A model generated the notes under the pieces. That model worked only from the letters and a program-made list of their open reading frames with translations, did no database searches and was not told where the DNA came from. Below, in pieces: positions 16,747 through 25,354 of a DNA stretch of 64,000 nt. How positions within the stretch are numbered: the first letter of the stretch is position 1; the number at the start of each line of letters is the position of its first letter. Source of the DNA: Bog-756 sp963845485 (GTDB lineage Bacteria > Actinomycetota > Acidimicrobiia > Acidimicrobiales > RAAP-2); the NCBI GenBank assembly GCA_963845485.1, contig CAWJSI010000006.1, forward strand, positions 1 to 64,000, given 5' to 3'. The translations under genes and the position numbers were made by a program.

Positions 16747-18030
16747 CTAGGACGCGGCCCGGCGGCTGCGGGTGGACTTGGCCGGGGGACTGTTCAGAGG
16801 GACGAGGGTCGGATGCACCTTGTCGAGGACGACGGCTCGATCCACCACGCACTTGGAGATGTCGGTGCGGCTGGGAAGGTCGTACATCACCTCGAGCAGC
16901 ACCTCTTCCAGGATGGCCCGCAGGCCACGGGCGCCGGTGCCCCGGAGCAGGGCCTGCTCGGCCACCGCTTCGAGGGCGTCGTCGGTCAGCTCGAGTTCGA
17001 TGTGGTCGAGTTCGAAGGTCCGCTTGTACTGGCGGGTGAGTGCGTTCTTCGGTTCCACGAGGATCTGGATCAACGCGTCCTTGTAGAGGTGGGAGACCGC
17101 GCTGACCACAGGGAGTCGCCCGATGAACTCGGGGATCAGGCCGAACTTCATGAGGTCCTCGGGCAGCACGTGGCGAAGGAGTTCGGAGTCGTCACGCTCG
17201 GCGGCCTTGCGCACCTCGGCCCGGAAGCCCATGCCCTTTCGCCCGATGCGGTTCTCGATGATGGTGTCGATCCCGGCGAAGGCACCGCCGCAGATGAACA
17301 AGATGTTGGTCGTGTCGATCTGGATGAACTCTTGATGGGGGTGCTTGCGGCCCCCTTGGGGCGGAACCGACGCCGTCGTACCCTCCAGAATCTTCAGCAG
17401 CGCCTGTTGGACACCCTCACCCGATACGTCCCGGGTGATCGAGGGGTTCTCCGACTTCCTGGCGATCTTGTCGATCTCGTCGATGTAGATGATCCCGGTC
17501 TCGGCCCGTTTGACGTCGTAGTCCGCCGCCTGAATGAGCTTGAGCAAGATGTTCTCGACGTCCTCGCCCACATAGCCCGCCTCGGTCAGCGCCGTGGCGT
17601 CGGCGATGGCGAAGGGGACGTTGAGCATCCTGGCCAGCGTCTGGGCGAGCAGCGTCTTGCCGCACCCCGTCGGTCCGAGCAGCAGGATGTTGGACTTGGC
17701 CAACTCCACCTCGTTGTCGTGCGATCCGTTGCTCCCCGCCTGCACCCGCTTGTAGTGGTTGTAGACCGCCACTGAGAGGATCTTCTTGGCGTACTCCTGA
17801 CCGATCACGTAGTCGTTCAGAAACTCGAAGATCTCCTTGGGCTTGGGAAGCTCCTCGAAGGAAAGCTCGGTGGTGTCGGCCAGCTCCTCGGCGATGATGT
17901 CGTTGCACAGCTCGATGCACTCATCGCAGATGTACACCCCCGGGCCGGCGATCAACTTCTTCACCTGCTTCTGCGACTTGCCGCAGAAGCTGCACTTCAC
18001 CAGATCGCCACCGTCTCCGAACTTCGCCAC
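16747..18030 (-). CDS. clpX: ATP-dependent Clp protease ATPase subunit ClpX
   Basis: ClpX is a AAA+ unfoldase that feeds substrates to ClpP. The 427 residues carry the N-terminal zinc-binding domain (CSFCGKSQKQVKKLI then CDECIELC), Walker A GPTGCGKT, pore loop GYVG, Walker B IIYIDEIDK, and KGMGF, close to the ClpP-docking region. GTG 18030 is preceded by GAGGA at 7 nt. It follows clpP with a 216-nt gap that could hold its own promoter. The C-terminus is basic (STRSRRAAS). Confidence 0.98.
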   Translation of the reverse strand: MAKFGDGGDLVKCSFCGKSQKQVKKLIAGPGVYICDECIELCNDIIAEELADTTELSFEELPKPKEIFEFLNDYVIGQEYAKKILSVAVYNHYKRVQAGSNGSHDNEVELAKSNILLLGPTGCGKTLLAQTLARMLNVPFAIADATALTEAGYVGEDVENILLKLIQAADYDVKRAETGIIYIDEIDKIARKSENPSITRDVSGEGVQQALLKILEGTTASVPPQGGRKHPHQEFIQIDTTNILFICGGAFAGIDTIIENRIGRKGMGFRAEVRKAAERDDSELLRHVLPEDLMKFGLIPEFIGRLPVVSAVSHLYKDALIQILVEPKNALTRQYKRTFELDHIELELTDDALEAVAEQALLRGTGARGLRAILEEVLLEVMYDLPSRTDISKCVVDRAVVLDKVHPTLVPLNSPPAKSTRSRRAAS

Positions 18031-18246
18031 GTCGGTTCCTCGTGTCCTTCTGTGAACGGTCCTACGTTGATCAACCGTGCGTGCTGTCTGTTGTCGTCAT
18101 CCAGCCCTCGACTCCCGGGCCTTCCACTTCCCCCGTGCCTGCCCCGGTCCGAATCGAACCGCTTCTCGAGCCTGCACTGCTGTCCCACAACCCTAGCGGC
18201 TGGTCCGCCGCTAGTCGGTCCTGACGTCCGAAACTCCCGCGACCGG

Positions 18247-18900
18247 CTACGCCGCGCCCATGGCCTCCATGGGTAGTGAGTCACGGGCCGTGATGACCTC
18301 GTCGATGAGGCCGTACGTCACGGCCTCCTCGGCCGTCATGATGAAGTCCCGATCGGTGTCCTTGCTCACCCGCTCGGTGCTCTGGCCGGTGTCGTCGGCC
18401 AGCATCCCGTTCAGCAGATCGCGCATCCGGAGGATCTCTTTGGCCTGCAGTTCGATGTCACTGGCCTGACCCTCGACACCGCCGAAGGGCTGGTGCAACA
18501 AGATGCGGGCGTGAGGCAGCGCGAAGCGCTTGCCGCGGGTGCCCGCCCCGAGCAGCACGGCCGCCGCCGAGGCGGCCTGGCCGAAGCAGAACGTCGACAT
18601 GTCCGGCTTGATGTACTTCATGGTGTCGTAGATGGCGAACAGTGCGGTGATGTCGCCACCGGGTGAGTTGATGTAGAGGTGAATGTCCTTGTCCGCCTCC
18701 TCCGACTCGAGGAACAGCAGCTGCGCGCAGACGAGGTTGGCCACCGTGTCGTTGATCGGTGTGCCGAGGAAGATGATCCGTTCCCGCAACAGCCGCGAGT
18801 ACAGGTCGTAGTTCCGCTCCCCCCTACTGGTGGACTCGACCACCCACGGCACGCTGTACGCCTGTGCGTCCGTCGTCCTGATTCCCTCTGTGGTACTCAC
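18247..18900 (-). CDS. clpP: ATP-dependent Clp protease proteolytic subunit ClpP
   Basis: ClpP is a serine protease that forms a 14-mer chamber with ClpX. Of 217 residues, the catalytic Ser lies in CFGQAASAAAVLL, the His in ALPHARILLHQP and the Asp in KDTDRDF. The motif GQAASAAA differs from the common GQAASMGA, seen in some actinobacterial ClpP paralogues. The GTG start at 18900 overlaps the trigger factor stop by 4 nt (GTGA), so translation is probably coupled. Only one clpP copy is seen, although actinobacteria usually have two. Confidence 0.96.
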   Translation of the reverse strand: MSTTEGIRTTDAQAYSVPWVVESTSRGERNYDLYSRLLRERIIFLGTPINDTVANLVCAQLLFLESEEADKDIHLYINSPGGDITALFAIYDTMKYIKPDMSTFCFGQAASAAAVLLGAGTRGKRFALPHARILLHQPFGGVEGQASDIELQAKEILRMRDLLNGMLADDTGQSTERVSKDTDRDFIMTAEEAVTYGLIDEVITARDSLPMEAMGAA

Positions 18901-20240
18901 TCCGAGTCCTCCTCACCCTGGTTCACCATCAGTTCATCCCGTGACACCGGCGCACCCTCCTCGTCCACCAACTCGACGTTGTCGACCAGCCACCGCATGG
19001 CTTTGGCCTTGCGTCGGTCCGAGCGTACCGCCGGAAGGCGTCCGGCCCGTTCCAACTGGTCGCGGACCTCGCCGGCATCCATCTCGAGGCGCTCGCCCAT
19101 GGCCGCCAGCTCCTCGTCGAGCTCCTCGTCGCTGACCTCGATGGCCTCCGCCTCCACCAGAGCCCGCAGGGCCAGGTCGACCTTCACGCTTTGGAGGGCG
19201 CCGACCCGCAGCTCGTCGAGGAACTCCTGCTCACTGCGTCCGGTGGCGCCGAGGAACTGGCCGAGGCTCATGCCCTGGGCCTCCAGCCGGTGGTTGAGGT
19301 CGTGGATGCGTTCGCGCAGCTCCTCGAGCACCAACTGCTCGGGAATGTCTTCGGTGACCAGCTCGACCAGGGCCTCGGAGGTCTTCTGCTCCAACGCCAT
19401 CTGGGCCTGGACCACGTGCCTCTGGCGAAGTCGCTCGGTGACGTCGTTCCTCAGCTCGTCGGCCGTCTCGAACTCGGAGGCCTCGGCGGCCCATTCGTCG
19501 GTGACCTCGGGGAGCACCAGCTCTTTGACATCCTTGACCAGTACCCGGAACGAGACGGTCTGGTTGACCGCCTCGAGTGTCGTGTCGAACGCCAGGATGT
19601 CGCCGGTCTTCGCCCCGCGGAGCTGGTCGTCGAGCTCGGGGACGACTGTCCCGCTCCCCACCTCGTACAAGAAGTCTTCGGCGTTGAGATCGCTGTCGTC
19701 CCCGCTTCCGCCTTCGACCCTGGTGCCGTGGATGTCGATGGTGACCTGGTCTGCGTCCTTAATGGGCCGGGACACCTCGACCAGCTCACCCGACGTGGCC
19801 CGGAGGCGATCGATCTGGGCGGTGATCTCCTCGTCGGTGACCTCGAGGCTGGGCAGCGTCACGACCAAGCCCTGGTAACCAGGGATGCCGACCGTCGGGC
19901 GGACCAGCACCACGGCGTCGAAGGAGACGGGCCCGGACTCATCTCCCGACGTGATGTCGATCTCCGGCTGGTCGATGGGGTCGACCTCGGTGTCGCTCAC
20001 CGCCCGGGCATAGAACTCGGGCAACGCCTCCCGCAGGGCCTCGCCCCGCAGTGCGCTGGCCCCTCCCATGCGGGCCTCGATGACCCGACGCGGCACCTTC
20101 CCGGGGCGGAAACCGGGGACCCGGACCTCCCGGGACAGCCGGCGCATCACCTCGTCGAGGGCTTTGTCGATCTCCGTCTCGTCGATCTCGACGGACAGTC
20201 GGACCTTGTTGCCCTCCTCGGGCGCAGCTGTGGCTCGCAT
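18897..20240 (-). CDS. tig: Trigger factor, ribosome-associated chaperone
   Basis: This is a ribosome-docked chaperone for nascent chains. The predicted 447 residues include the N-terminal ribosome-binding signature VPGFRPGKVPRRVIEARMG, a PPIase-like middle domain (GDILAFDTTLE region) and a helical C-terminal domain ending in an acidic tail (NQGEEDSE). ATG 20240 (MRATAAPEEGNKVRLSVEID) was preferred to the more distal start because family alignment begins here. No Shine-Dalgarno is seen, and a -10-like TACACT only 11 nt upstream suggests a near-leaderless mRNA. Confidence 0.95.
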   Translation of the reverse strand: MRATAAPEEGNKVRLSVEIDETEIDKALDEVMRRLSREVRVPGFRPGKVPRRVIEARMGGASALRGEALREALPEFYARAVSDTEVDPIDQPEIDITSGDESGPVSFDAVVLVRPTVGIPGYQGLVVTLPSLEVTDEEITAQIDRLRATSGELVEVSRPIKDADQVTIDIHGTRVEGGSGDDSDLNAEDFLYEVGSGTVVPELDDQLRGAKTGDILAFDTTLEAVNQTVSFRVLVKDVKELVLPEVTDEWAAEASEFETADELRNDVTERLRQRHVVQAQMALEQKTSEALVELVTEDIPEQLVLEELRERIHDLNHRLEAQGMSLGQFLGATGRSEQEFLDELRVGALQSVKVDLALRALVEAEAIEVSDEELDEELAAMGERLEMDAGEVRDQLERAGRLPAVRSDRRKAKAMRWLVDNVELVDEEGAPVSRDELMVNQGEEDSE

Positions 20241-20251
20241 ACGAATTGGTG

Positions 20252-20257
20252 AGTGTA
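20252..20257 (-). promoter_or_regulatory. Candidate -10 element of a near-leaderless tig promoter
   Basis: TACACT on the minus strand ends 11 nt before the tig ATG. With a typical -10 to start distance of 6-7 nt, the transcript would begin about 4-5 nt before ATG. The same hexamer occurs in the candidate rpf promoter at 57507-57512. No good -35 is visible. Confidence 0.3.
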
Positions 20258-20325
20258 CTGGCACCAGGGGGCCGAACTTTCCGCGCCGCAACGGCCCAGC
20301 CGAGGGGCGCAACACCGGGCTGCTC

Positions 20326-21135
20326 TCAGGTCATGAAGGCCAGGGCAGCCAACACCCGACGCCCCAGCTCGACGTCGCCTTCGAGCATCACCGTTCCTCC
20401 CGGGGCGAACTCATCGGGACCGAGCCGCCCATAGCACCGCCGCCAGAAGACGTCCTGGTCCATGGTGAGCGACACCGTCGGCACGCCGGCCGACGGCAGC
20501 GGTATCGAGGTGGCACGACCTTGGTCCACCGCCACCAGCACCTGTCGCCCGAGTACGCCGGTCACCCCGAACAGCACCGTGGTGCCGTCGCCAGGAGCCA
20601 CCCGCTTACCCACCACGTAGGGCATCGTCTGCTCGCAGCGATCGAGGACTTCACGCTCACCGGCCCCGTTCCGGCCACCCGGTCGCCCGAGGGCGCGCCG
20701 CATATCCTGTTCGTGGGCCCAGGTGTCGAGGAGACGCGTGGACATGAAGTCGCGGTAGGGAACATCACCCACCGGGCTCCACCCGACGGTGTCGAACTCG
20801 TCGGGACTCATGGCCCTCAGGGCGTCGATCCGCCGGTTCGTGGTGTCGACGAACTCGGCCAGCACCTCGGCACCGGGTACCGAACGCCGAGCCTCCACCC
20901 AGGCTTCGTTCATCTCCCCGAACGGATTCCTCACATGCTCGGGAATCTCGGTGAGTGGCGGCGGCGACGGGTCACCGAGCAGCATCCGCTCGATGGCGAC
21001 GAGATGGGACAGATTGTCCTTGACCGACCAGCCCGGGCAGTCGGTGGGTCGGTGCCACTGCTCGTCGTCCAACTGGGCGCATGCATCCACGACCGAGGCC
21101 CACACCTCGATCAGTTCATCGATTACCGGTTCCAC
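20326..21135 (-). CDS. Maleylpyruvate isomerase N-terminal (MDMPI/TIGR03083) family protein
   Basis: This 269-residue protein has a DinB-like four-helix N-terminal domain: WASVVDACAQLDDEQWHRPT, CPGWSVKDNLSHLVAIERML. Family members are mycothiol-dependent isomerases or uncharacterised proteins; the substrate is unknown. The metal-site His in NLSHLVAIE and LLDTWAHEQDMR are seen. It sits alone on the minus strand between tig and glutathione peroxidase. ATG 21135 (MEPVIDELIEVW) is a natural start. It ends 86 nt before tig. Confidence 0.85.
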   Translation of the reverse strand: MEPVIDELIEVWASVVDACAQLDDEQWHRPTDCPGWSVKDNLSHLVAIERMLLGDPSPPPLTEIPEHVRNPFGEMNEAWVEARRSVPGAEVLAEFVDTTNRRIDALRAMSPDEFDTVGWSPVGDVPYRDFMSTRLLDTWAHEQDMRRALGRPGGRNGAGEREVLDRCEQTMPYVVGKRVAPGDGTTVLFGVTGVLGRQVLVAVDQGRATSIPLPSAGVPTVSLTMDQDVFWRRCYGRLGPDEFAPGGTVMLEGDVELGRRVLAALAFMT

Positions 21136-21155
21136 CGTGCTGACCGGACCCGTGT

Positions 21156-21644
21156 TCAGCCGGGGAGGGCGGCCTCGATGGCGTCGGTGACCTCAGGAGC
21201 CTCGGGGTCGACCATGGGGCGGAAGCGGTGCACGATCTCCCCTTCCGGCGACACCAGGAACTTCTCGAAGTTCCACTGGATGTCCCCCGCCTCACCCTCG
21301 GCGTCAGGGAACGCCGTCAGCTCGTTGTAGACGGGGTGGCGGTGGTCGCCGTTCACCTCCACCTTCTCGAACATGGGAAAGGTCACTCCGTAGGTGGCCG
21401 AACAGAACGTAGCGATCTCCTCGGAGGACCCGGGCTCCTGCTCGCCGAACTGGTTGCAGGGGAAGCCGAGGACGGTAAAGCCCTTGTCGCCATAGGTCTT
21501 CTGCAGACGTTCCAGACCCTCATACTGGGGAGTCAGACCGCACTTGGAGGCCACATTGACCACCAACAGGGCCTTGCCCCGGTAGTCGCCGATGGAGGTC
21601 GGAGCGCCGTCGAGGGCGTGCAGGGGAGGGTCGTAGATGCTCAT
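21156..21644 (-). CDS. Glutathione peroxidase family thiol peroxidase
   Basis: This is a thiol peroxidase that reduces peroxides, in actinobacteria probably with thioredoxin or mycothiol rather than glutathione. The 162 residues from ATG 21644 (MSIYDPPLHALDGAPTSIGD) include the peroxidatic Cys in NVASKCGLTPQY (C35), the Gln in GFPCNQFGEQEPG and the Trp/Asn in QWNFEKFL. The length matches the Cys-GPx family. It probably shares a short transcription unit with the downstream DinB-like gene (20 nt). Confidence 0.93.
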   Translation of the reverse strand: MSIYDPPLHALDGAPTSIGDYRGKALLVVNVASKCGLTPQYEGLERLQKTYGDKGFTVLGFPCNQFGEQEPGSSEEIATFCSATYGVTFPMFEKVEVNGDHRHPVYNELTAFPDAEGEAGDIQWNFEKFLVSPEGEIVHRFRPMVDPEAPEVTDAIEAALPG

Positions 21645-21893
21645 GAGGGCAGTGTAGATGCCCCGGTTCCCGGGCGTCCCGGTGCCGTGGGCGCCCACCC
21701 GGCCGGGACCTCCCGCTCCACGGTGGGTAAACGGTGGATGCCGTGGGGACCGACGCCAGGTCCCACTCGCGCCACCCCCGGGGCCACACGCTCAAACAGC
21801 GGTAAAGAACCTGCCCGGATCGGTCGAAGAAACACAGTGGAGATCCAGGTGACGAGCGTCTGTCCGAGGCGCGTCGTCGGTGTCGAGGGGTGA

Positions 21894-24800
21894 ATGACCA
21901 GCATGTCCATTGACGTCGCAGACGTGAGGCACGGGGCCGGGAACGGCCGCGAGGTCTCCGGTTCGGCGGTCCACGTCCTAATGGGCATGGTCTCGGCCCA
22001 CAGCGGCGAATCGGGCGTGGCCCAGGCCCTGGCCCTGGCCGGCGAGGGGCGGCCGTTCACCGCCCTTTCCGAGCCCGATCGGTGGAGCTCCCTCACCCAG
22101 ACCGTGGCGTTGTTCAACGCGGCCGCCCTCGTGACCGGGGACGGTGCGGTCGGTCTCCATGTCGGCGAGGTGCTGCTCTTCACCCCAGACGCCGCCGACT
22201 TCGCCGTGCGACTCCGATCCCTCGGCTCCACCCATGAGGTACTGAAGCACATCGAACCGGTCATCGGGCAGTTCGAGACCACGTCGACGGCGACCGCGCT
22301 ACGGGTGGCCGACGACCACGCCCTGATCGAAGTGGTACCTCGCGGTGGCCACAGCCGCCACGCGCACCTGTGTGAGATGACCCGCGGCCTCCTGTCGCAG
22401 ATCCCCTGCCTGTTCGACGGCGAGCCGGCCATCATCACCGAGACCGAGTGCAGCGCCAGAGGTGGCCGTCGGTGCCTCTACGCCCTCAGTTGGGAGGCCA
22501 GCCCGGCCGATACGTTGGCCGCCGACGACGAGGCCAACCGGGTTCCCTCCCGCCGGGCCGATCCCGCTCAGCACACAGGCCCACGGGTCGAGGCGGAGCG
22601 GCCGGGACCGATCCGCCTCGTCAGCAAGGACACTGTCCGGTCTACCCAGTCAGAAGCCGAACTCCGGGAACAGCTGGACCGGATGAGCGTGCTCGTCGAA
22701 GGTGCGTTCGCCACGTCGCTCGAACTCCTGGACGACGACGTCGAGACGCTCCTGGCCCAGATCGCTGCCCGCGCCGACGCCGTGGTGTCAGCCCACCGCT
22801 ACCTGCTCATGGTGCGGGTGCGTCCGGGGACACCGATCCAGCTCCACCACCGCGGCCTCGAGGCCGGCGAGGCCCAGCAGCTGGCGGCCGACCTCTGGCG
22901 GGACCACCCCGGCGAGAGCAACGGCTCGTATCTGGTGGTCGACATCGTCTCGTCCCGTCGCCGGTATGGGCGGCTGGTCGAGTTCCCCCCGCCCGACGCC
23001 GCCGTCTCCCCCTGGGAGACCCGCTTGCTGAACCTCTACGCCGAGTACGCCGCCACCGCCCTCGACATCTTCAGCGTGCTGACCGACGCCAAGCGCAGCG
23101 ACGCCACCGCTCGGACCCTGTTGTCGTTCTCCGAGTCCCTGTCGAGAGTCACCACGCTCGCCGAGCTGGTCCAGCTGCTCGCTGACACAGTCCCGGGCGT
23201 GACCAACTGCGACCAGTCGACTGTCTACCTGTGGGATGCGGACACCGAACAACTGCTCCCTCGGGCCCGCACGAAAGGCCTTGAGGCCGAAGGCACGTAC
23301 CAAGGGCCGATCGTCCCCATCCACGGCCACCACCTGGTCGGACAGGCCGAAATCGGGCCCCTCGGGGGAGGAACCTCCTCCAAGCTCGGGCCCGACGACC
23401 CCCTCACCATCAGAACCGACACCACCCTCGTCGAACGGATGGTGCGGGAGCGACAGGTGATGGTCCTCGACCCGTCGATCGACGATCCGTACCTCCGCAA
23501 CATCCTCGAACGGTCAGGCACGGCTGCCTCGGTGGTGGCCCCCCTCTTCGCCGCCGGCGAGTTCCTCGGGGTCATTGCGGCCAACTTCGGGACGTCCACT
23601 CCTATCACCTCGATCAACGACCCCGATCTGCACGAGCGGCTGTCCGGACTGGCCGACCAGGCGGCCACGGCGCTCCAGAACCTGGCGTTGTTGGAGAAGG
23701 TCTCGCACATGGCCTGGCACGATGCCCTCACGGGCTTGCCGAACCGCCGGCTCTTCGAGGATCGGGTCGAACAAGAGCTGGTCCGCTCCCGCCGGGTGGG
23801 CGAGCCGGTGTGCATGTTCTTCGTCGACCTCGACCACTTCAAGACGGTCAACGACACCCTGGGCCATTCGGCCGGGGACGATCTCATCCGACAGGTCAGC
23901 CAACGACTGGTGGACACCGTCCGCGCCCAGGACACCGTGGCCCGGGTGGGCGGGGACGAGTTCGCCATCCTGCTCCCGGGACTGGCCGACCAGCTGGCCA
24001 TCGATCAGCTGGCCCAACGGTCACTCGAGGCCTTGGCCGCTCCTTTCGTGGTGTTCGGCGAGGAGGTGGAGACGTCGGGGTCCATCGGCATCGCCATGGC
24101 CCCTGACCACGGTGACTCCTACGACGAGCTGTTGAGCCGGGCCGACGAGGCCATGTACCGGGCCAAGGACCGGGGCCGCAACGCCTTCCAGATGTACTCG
24201 GGCTCCCTCGTCAACTCCACCCGGGGACGCTTGGCCGTGAGCGAGGAGACGCTCCATGCCGATCTGGTCCATGCCCTCGAGCATGACGAGTTCTTCTTGC
24301 TTTATCAGCCCTACATCGACCTTCGCACGGGCCAGGTGGTCGGTGTGGAGGCGCTCATCCGCTGGAACCACCCCACCTTCGGCCTCCTCGAGCCAGCTTC
24401 GTTCATCTCCATGGCCGAACGCACCGACGTCATTGTGGCCCTCGACTCCTGGGTGCTCGACCAGACATGCCGCCAGGCGCGGGCCTGGCTGGACGAGGGC
24501 CTCCCCCCGCTCCGGGTCTCGGTAAACCTGGCCTCTCGGGACCTGTCGAACCCGGAACTGTTCGACAACATCCACCGCGCCCTCATGGAGACCGGGATCG
24601 ACCCGTCCCTGCTCGAGCTCGAGATCACCGAACGGGTGGTGCTGGACACGGTCGGGCCCGCCCGGGCCACCATCGAGCGCCTCAGGCGGTTGGGGGTCCG
24701 ATTCACCATCGACGATTTCGGCACCGGCAACTCGTCGTTGAACCGGATCGGGGCCTTCCCGGTGAGCACCCTCAAGATCGACCAATCGTTCGTCCAGGTC

Positions 24801-25049
24801 CTCGGGCCCGACGCCGACAACAACTCCCTCGTCTCGGCCATCATCTCCATGGCTGCCCGCCTGGGCCTGGACTGCGTGGCGGAAGGAGTCGAGACCTCGG
24901 TGCAGAGCCGGGTCCTCCTCCAGCGTGGGTGCACCACGGCTCAGGGGTACTTCTTCAGTCCCCCGCTGCTGCCCAAGGACATCCAGACGATGATGGCCGA
25001 TATCTCCACCACCGATAGCGACGGACCTGGCGAGCCCGGCGAATCCTGA
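21894..25049 (+). CDS. Large sensor GGDEF-EAL protein with two GAF-like domains
   Basis: This 1051-residue cytoplasmic protein is predicted to make and/or break c-di-GMP. The N-terminal about 210 residues form an unassigned domain ending ETECSARGGRRCLYALSWE, reminiscent of the Cys-rich end of V4R-type sensor domains (inference). GAF-like regions lie near 250-400 and 405-590. GGDEF (VGGDEFAIL) is near 685. EAL has EALIRW near 819, ELEITER, IDDFGTG, LKID and AEGVET, so the phosphodiesterase residues look complete. No membrane segment is seen. ATG 21894 follows a 249-nt divergent gap. Confidence 0.93.
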   Translation: MTSMSIDVADVRHGAGNGREVSGSAVHVLMGMVSAHSGESGVAQALALAGEGRPFTALSEPDRWSSLTQTVALFNAAALVTGDGAVGLHVGEVLLFTPDAADFAVRLRSLGSTHEVLKHIEPVIGQFETTSTATALRVADDHALIEVVPRGGHSRHAHLCEMTRGLLSQIPCLFDGEPAIITETECSARGGRRCLYALSWEASPADTLAADDEANRVPSRRADPAQHTGPRVEAERPGPIRLVSKDTVRSTQSEAELREQLDRMSVLVEGAFATSLELLDDDVETLLAQIAARADAVVSAHRYLLMVRVRPGTPIQLHHRGLEAGEAQQLAADLWRDHPGESNGSYLVVDIVSSRRRYGRLVEFPPPDAAVSPWETRLLNLYAEYAATALDIFSVLTDAKRSDATARTLLSFSESLSRVTTLAELVQLLADTVPGVTNCDQSTVYLWDADTEQLLPRARTKGLEAEGTYQGPIVPIHGHHLVGQAEIGPLGGGTSSKLGPDDPLTIRTDTTLVERMVRERQVMVLDPSIDDPYLRNILERSGTAASVVAPLFAAGEFLGVIAANFGTSTPITSINDPDLHERLSGLADQAATALQNLALLEKVSHMAWHDALTGLPNRRLFEDRVEQELVRSRRVGEPVCMFFVDLDHFKTVNDTLGHSAGDDLIRQVSQRLVDTVRAQDTVARVGGDEFAILLPGLADQLAIDQLAQRSLEALAAPFVVFGEEVETSGSIGIAMAPDHGDSYDELLSRADEAMYRAKDRGRNAFQMYSGSLVNSTRGRLAVSEETLHADLVHALEHDEFFLLYQPYIDLRTGQVVGVEALIRWNHPTFGLLEPASFISMAERTDVIVALDSWVLDQTCRQARAWLDEGLPPLRVSVNLASRDLSNPELFDNIHRALMETGIDPSLLELEITERVVLDTVGPARATIERLRRLGVRFTIDDFGTGNSSLNRIGAFPVSTLKIDQSFVQVLGPDADNNSLVSAIISMAARLGLDCVAEGVETSVQSRVLLQRGCTTAQGYFFSPPLLPKDIQTMMADISTTDSDGPGEPGES

Positions 25050-25050
25050 A

Positions 25051-25081
25051 TTGCTGGGCTCCGCCATCTGCTAACTATAGT
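25051..25081 (+). promoter_or_regulatory. Candidate promoter for the small zinc-ribbon gene
   Basis: A -10-like TATAGT at 25076-25081, unusually AT-rich for this DNA, lies 19 nt after a -35-like TTGCTG at 25051. Transcription would begin near 25088, about 90 nt before the small gene at 25179. Confidence 0.35.
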
Positions 25082-25178
25082 TCGCAGATGACCGGCCTAT
25101 CCCCCCGTACCCATCCCCCGCCCGATACGTTCGGTCCATCCGATCACCGGATCGAGACCACCTGTTGAGGAGGATCCA

Positions 25179-25331
25179 ATGGCGTCCTATGAGGGATACT
25201 GCGTGAAATGCCGGGAGAAGCGGCAGTTCGAAGGCGAAGAGGTCGAGATGGCCAACGGCCGACGCTCGGCCAAGGGCAAGTGCCCGGTCTGCGGCACGGG
25301 GATGAACAGGATCCTGGGCAAGAAGGCGTGA
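25179..25331 (+). CDS. Small DUF5679-like zinc-ribbon protein
   Basis: This 50-residue protein begins MASYEGYCVKCREKRQF and contains two CxxC knuckles, YCVKCREK and KCPVCGTG, then a basic end NRILGKKA. It fits the DUF5679 family of tiny zinc ribbons widespread in actinobacteria and of unknown function; nucleic-acid binding is inference from the fold and charge. A strong Shine-Dalgarno GAGGAGG at 25167-25173 precedes ATG 25179 by 5 nt, which decides the start. It converges on the Ppx/GppA gene. Confidence 0.88.
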   Translation: MASYEGYCVKCREKRQFEGEEVEMANGRRSAKGKCPVCGTGMNRILGKKA

Positions 25332-25338
25332 CCCCGCC

Positions 25339-25354
25339 GATCCCGGGCGGGATC
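25339..25354. terminator. Candidate bidirectional hairpin between convergent genes
   Basis: GATCCC and GGGATC form a 6-bp perfect stem with a GGGC loop, immediately after the small zinc-ribbon gene and at the end of the Ppx/GppA gene. There is no U tract, so terminator function is uncertain. Confidence 0.3.

Noticed and set aside
18100..18240. T-loop-like GTTCGATTCG on the minus strand between clpP and clpX
   Set aside because: No matching T stem, acceptor or anticodon arm can be folded, so it is not a tRNA.
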